Positions 61,132 through 64,000 of a DNA stretch of 64,000 nt are shown one piece after another. Origin of the DNA: Ustulina deusta (lineage: Eukaryota > Ascomycota > Sordariomycetes > Xylariales > Xylariaceae); contig JAJNNX010000073.1 of NCBI GenBank assembly GCA_023159155.1, positions 151,576-215,575 of the forward strand, read 5' to 3'. The first letter of the stretch is position 1; every line of letters begins with the position of its first letter. A model generated the notes under the pieces. It was not told where the DNA came from. It saw only the letters and a list, made by a program, of their open reading frames with translations, and ran no database searches. The position numbers and the translations under genes were made by a program.

Positions 61132-62912
61132 ATGGCCCCAACACAGAAGGTCGTTGTCGTTGGTGGCGGCCCTGTTGGGGCGTTGGCTGCACTCTACGCT
61201 GCCCGAAGAGGTTACGAAACCGAGCTCTACGAGCTAAGGGATGGTGAGAGACCATAATCCCCCCCCCCCCCCCCCCCCTCTTGTCCATGGAAACTAACCT
61301 GTTGGTAGATCCCAACCACGGCGACTTAACTCTACGCCCTGACTTCGCCGTAATCCCCTTATCACTTTCCGAGCGCGGAATGCGCGCTATCGAAGGTGCA
61401 AATGTTCCCGGCTTGCTAGATGCCATCCTTCACGATTCCCGACCTATTTACGTCCGTATGGTCCACACGCGAGACAAAAATGGTAATCTGAAGGAAACAC
61501 GTATGCCATATGGGCCCCAGGGACAGGTATGTTAAGCCGAGGCCTGGATCCATTGTTCGGTTGACTAATATTGGCGAACTCAATAATAGTGCCTCAATAC
61601 AATCCAGCGAGAAAAGGTCACGAAACATTGCTTGTTGGCTTTAGAAAAGGAGCCGACTGCGAAGCTCATGTTCAACTACAAGATGACGAACCTCGATTTC
61701 GACCGCAAGACCGCCACTTTCGAGTCGGTTGTGTGGAAGGACACCTCTTACAACTTAGACCAGGCCAATGCGGATGGCAAAGTTGACCTGGATCCTCAGC
61801 CGGTATTAGGACAACAGGGGGCCATTTTTCAGGATCCCACTACGGAGCTTGTCGATACGCTACGCTTCAAGACTGTCAAGTTCGACTTTCTGATCGGTGC
61901 AGACGGAACCTACTCAACTGTTAGACAGCATCTGATGCGTAAGACCGAGGTCGATTTCTCCGAGTTCTACGCGAATGCCCTCTGGTGTGATTTAATGTTC
62001 CCGGGTGATAAGAACGGCAACTATCGCATGGATTCCAAGTGTCTTCATGTCTGGCCCGCTGACGAAAATATTGTGATAGCCCAGCCTGACTTTGTTAGTA
62101 CCATGACATATGCCAACCCAAAATACACATGCTGATGCTAGTAGGATGGGTCATTCCGGGCAGGCATGGTTTGCCGCACGGATCTCGTTCGGCACTACGA
62201 GTCGCATCCGGACGGCTTCGCCGAGTTCTTCGATAAGCAATTCCCGGGCATAGTGCCCGAACTGCTCTCGGCAGAGGAAGTAACGGCGCAATTCGTGGCC
62301 CAGCAAAAGATCCCTCTCAAATCTGTCAAACTCAACAAGTTCGGCTTCGGGGACGACGTACTATTACTGGGCGATAGTTCGCACACAATGACCCCTTTCC
62401 ACGCGATGGGGATGATCACTGGGCTTGAGGATGTCCGTATTTTCTTCCAAGACTTCCGAGACCAAGCCCCGACTTCGGCAGTTGGAAATGGCGCGTGTGA
62501 GAAAGGCACTGCTCCTTTCTGTCCCGAAGGCGCGGTTGCCGCGTACTCGGCGCATCGCGTGCAAGACGTGAACGACATGATTGATCTCACGAACGAGCAC
62601 TACTACGAGCTCCGGCACGGAGTTCGATCGGCGTTCGCGCGTGCGCGGAAGACATGTGATGCTATGCTCGGTCGCTGGGCTCCCTTCTTGGGCTGGACTT
62701 CGCTGTACGCTCGCATCCAATTTAGCCACGAGCGGTTCAGCGTGGTCCGCAAGAAGGAGATCTGGCAGAGAAACATTGGAAATGTGGTGATTGCCGTGTT
62801 GGTGGCGGCGGTTATTCGCGGTGCCATTGTTGGTTCCCAACTCTTGATAGGTCAGCAGAAAATGAGGTCTTGGCTGACGGGACTACACCAAATGTATGTA
62901 AAGGGGGTTTGA
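61132..62912 (+). CDS. Kynurenine 3-monooxygenase-like FAD-dependent aromatic hydroxylase
   Basis: Four exons: 61,132-61,243, 61,309-61,526, 61,590-62,093 and 62,145-62,912 (533 aa; GT-AG introns of 65, 63 and 51 bp). FAD motifs: [20 protein letters not shown] (GxGxxG, Gly11-Gly16), [13 protein letters not shown] (DG motif, 213-216) and [13 protein letters not shown] (GD motif, Gly354-Asp355). The kynurenine hydroxylase likeness runs the whole length: [54 protein letters not shown], and a C-terminal hydrophobic segment (about 491-514) like the membrane anchor of mitochondrial KMO. However, the usual GQGMNAG after the GD motif is AMGMITG, so the substrate-contacting Asn is Ile369. This suggests another aromatic substrate, perhaps the polyketide. 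The first intron holds a run of 20 C. It is divergent from the transporter by 2.1 kb. Confidence 0.85.
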
Positions 62913-63561
62913 TTCGTCCGTGATGCCGACCCTCTTACATGTGTGGCTGCTTATATATCTTGCTCGGCGTGTCTTCAGGCAAAGGATTTTGTCGGCGCCA
63001 CTTGCAAAATTCACCAGAGTTGAGTCGATGCATCCTATGCCCACAATCGGCCACGAACTCGCCACTACGCTCAGAGTAGTATTAGATATCTCAGCATATA
63101 GGCTTGCGACAACCAACTTTGCTGTTCTGTTTGCTAAGTACTTGGGGCATTTCTAGAGGCTTACAATATATACGCAATGAAACAATATGTGCGTGGAAGT
63201 CTCTTGGAGGGTTCCTTTAGAAGCTGCCACTTCTAAATTTGAGCTATGAGACACTAAGTGTCCATCCCACTAAATTAGCGTGCCAATTGCGTGCCAGAAT
63301 AACCGAAAGGTATAATGTAAACGTCGTATGCCTGTATAGGCCTCAAACTCCTCACCAGCGCTAATAACGGTTCACATAGTCGTAACAAATCTTTACGGCC
63401 CTGAGTTGTGCAAAGCTCCCTCGCGACTGAGATGAAGTTAGAAGCAGTACTTTCATCAAGCTCTACACGCGCCAAGTCTTCCGAATAGCCATCCAGGTCT
63501 TGCAGCTCGATATTGTCCTGGTCTGTATAGCGCAGCGGCTTGATGTAGTTGCGCCAAGATC
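62913..63561. other. Convergent 3' region between flavoprotein and homoaconitase
   Basis: About 650 bp. On the minus strand a frame stays open from about 63,577 to 63,275, reading RNYIKPLRYTDQDN and on to FGYSGTQLAR. It is in a different frame from the homoaconitase exon just upstream, and I recognise no family. It may be a remnant or chance; the rest shows nothing. Confidence 0.4.
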
Positions 63562-63977
63562 TTACGACCGTTCACGCACTTGATGGCCCCGAGACCTGGC
63601 AACCTCGGCCTTGGTGAACGCTTCGAGCCCGCCGGCCGCAATAATAGCCTGCACAGTAGTCGGTAGCTCGCCGACCTTCTCGGTCCACGTCATACCATCC
63701 GGGCCCTCCCGCACCTCGAGAACGCTACGCCGGACATCCCACGTTAGCGTCCAGCCTGTGCGGCGCGTTAGAACCGGCTTCCGCTCTCCTTCTCCGTCTC
63801 CCTTCTTAGCCTGGGAAGAAAAGTAGGTGCGCAGACGTTCTATAAGGCGAGGCACGCTGAGGCTGACTAGCGCGTTGTTGATTGCGTTACGTGCAAAGGT
63901 ACTATTGAAGCTACCCCCTATGACGAGCGGGATTTGCTTAGCTAGTATGGCCGTAGCGGCCTGCTCGCGCGACGAGC
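63562..63977 (-). CDS. Homoaconitase, C-terminal exon (gene continues beyond the window)
   Basis: The last exon of a minus-strand gene. The product starts GSSREQAATAILAKQIPLV, then GSFNSTFARNAINNAL, VPRLIERLR, LTRRTGWTLTWDVRRS and VGELPTTVQAIIAAGGLEAF. These are the swivel-domain blocks of fungal homoaconitate hydratase, the mitochondrial [4Fe-4S] enzyme of the alpha-aminoadipate lysine pathway. The exon appears to begin at 63,977: just upstream is a CTAAC branch site (63,992-63,996, read on the minus strand) and a tgctag acceptor, which explains why the expected sequence before GSSREQ is out of frame. It ends RERS-stop at 63,562. It probably marks the end of the cluster, although a cluster-linked second copy cannot be excluded. 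Confidence 0.78.
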
Positions 63978-64000
63978 CTAGCACATGCCGAGTTAGCACT

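Overview
The window looks like nuclear DNA of a filamentous ascomycete (Pezizomycotina). Genes have short GT-AG introns (about 50-70 bp) with CTAAC-type branch sites. They encode fungal-specific families: a SAT-containing non-reducing polyketide synthase, a Zn2Cys6 regulator and a homoaconitase. They sit next to a long AT-rich block that shows C-to-T and G-to-A decay of repeats, as expected from repeat-induced point mutation (RIP). The genome is therefore split into AT-rich and gene-rich compartments, and the border here is sharp, at about 41.31 kb.

Bases 1-41,310 hold no credible gene and can be read as nested transposon insertions. Target-site duplications (TSDs) support most of them. An outer element with 364-bp terminal repeats (366-23,359) contains a copy of a ~5.8-kb LTR retrotransposon (10,445-20,448). 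That copy itself carries a 4,190-bp element with 268-bp terminal repeats (13,959-18,148). The outer element also holds a 380-bp miniature with 90-bp terminal repeats (21,025-21,404). A second stack runs from 26,041 to 37,589: one copy of the same ~5.8-kb family was split inside its 5' LTR by another copy (26,095-31,851), and it later took a 200-bp TG...CA insertion and a 203-bp inverted-repeat element. A second TG...CA insertion, a 129-bp MITE-like element and a 1.9-kb element with 42-bp terminal inverted repeats lie between 37.9 and 41.2 kb.

Bases 41,310-64,000 are the gene-rich arm. A FAD-monooxygenase pseudogene with CpA-to-TpA-type stop codons lies at the border. Then follow: a TE-less non-reducing PKS (SAT-KS-MAT-PT-ACP, 1756 aa, +); a LigB/DODA-type extradiol dioxygenase (278 aa, -); an atypical SDR (231 aa, +); a Zn2Cys6 regulator (608 aa, -); a DHA2-type MFS transporter (552 aa, -); and a kynurenine-3-monooxygenase-like flavoprotein (533 aa, +). 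The last exon of a homoaconitase (-) at the right edge probably marks the return to primary metabolism.

Together the six intact genes look like a compact biosynthetic gene cluster. The PKS would make and cyclise an aromatic polyketide. The flavoprotein could hydroxylate it towards a catechol, the dioxygenase could open a ring and the SDR could act on carbonyls; the MFS protein would export the product and the Zn2Cys6 protein regulate the genes. This pathway is inference. Three odd points stand out: no thioesterase or metallo-beta-lactamase partner for the PKS is visible, the SAT cysteine is replaced by glycine, and the dioxygenase and SDR each lack a canonical active-site residue.
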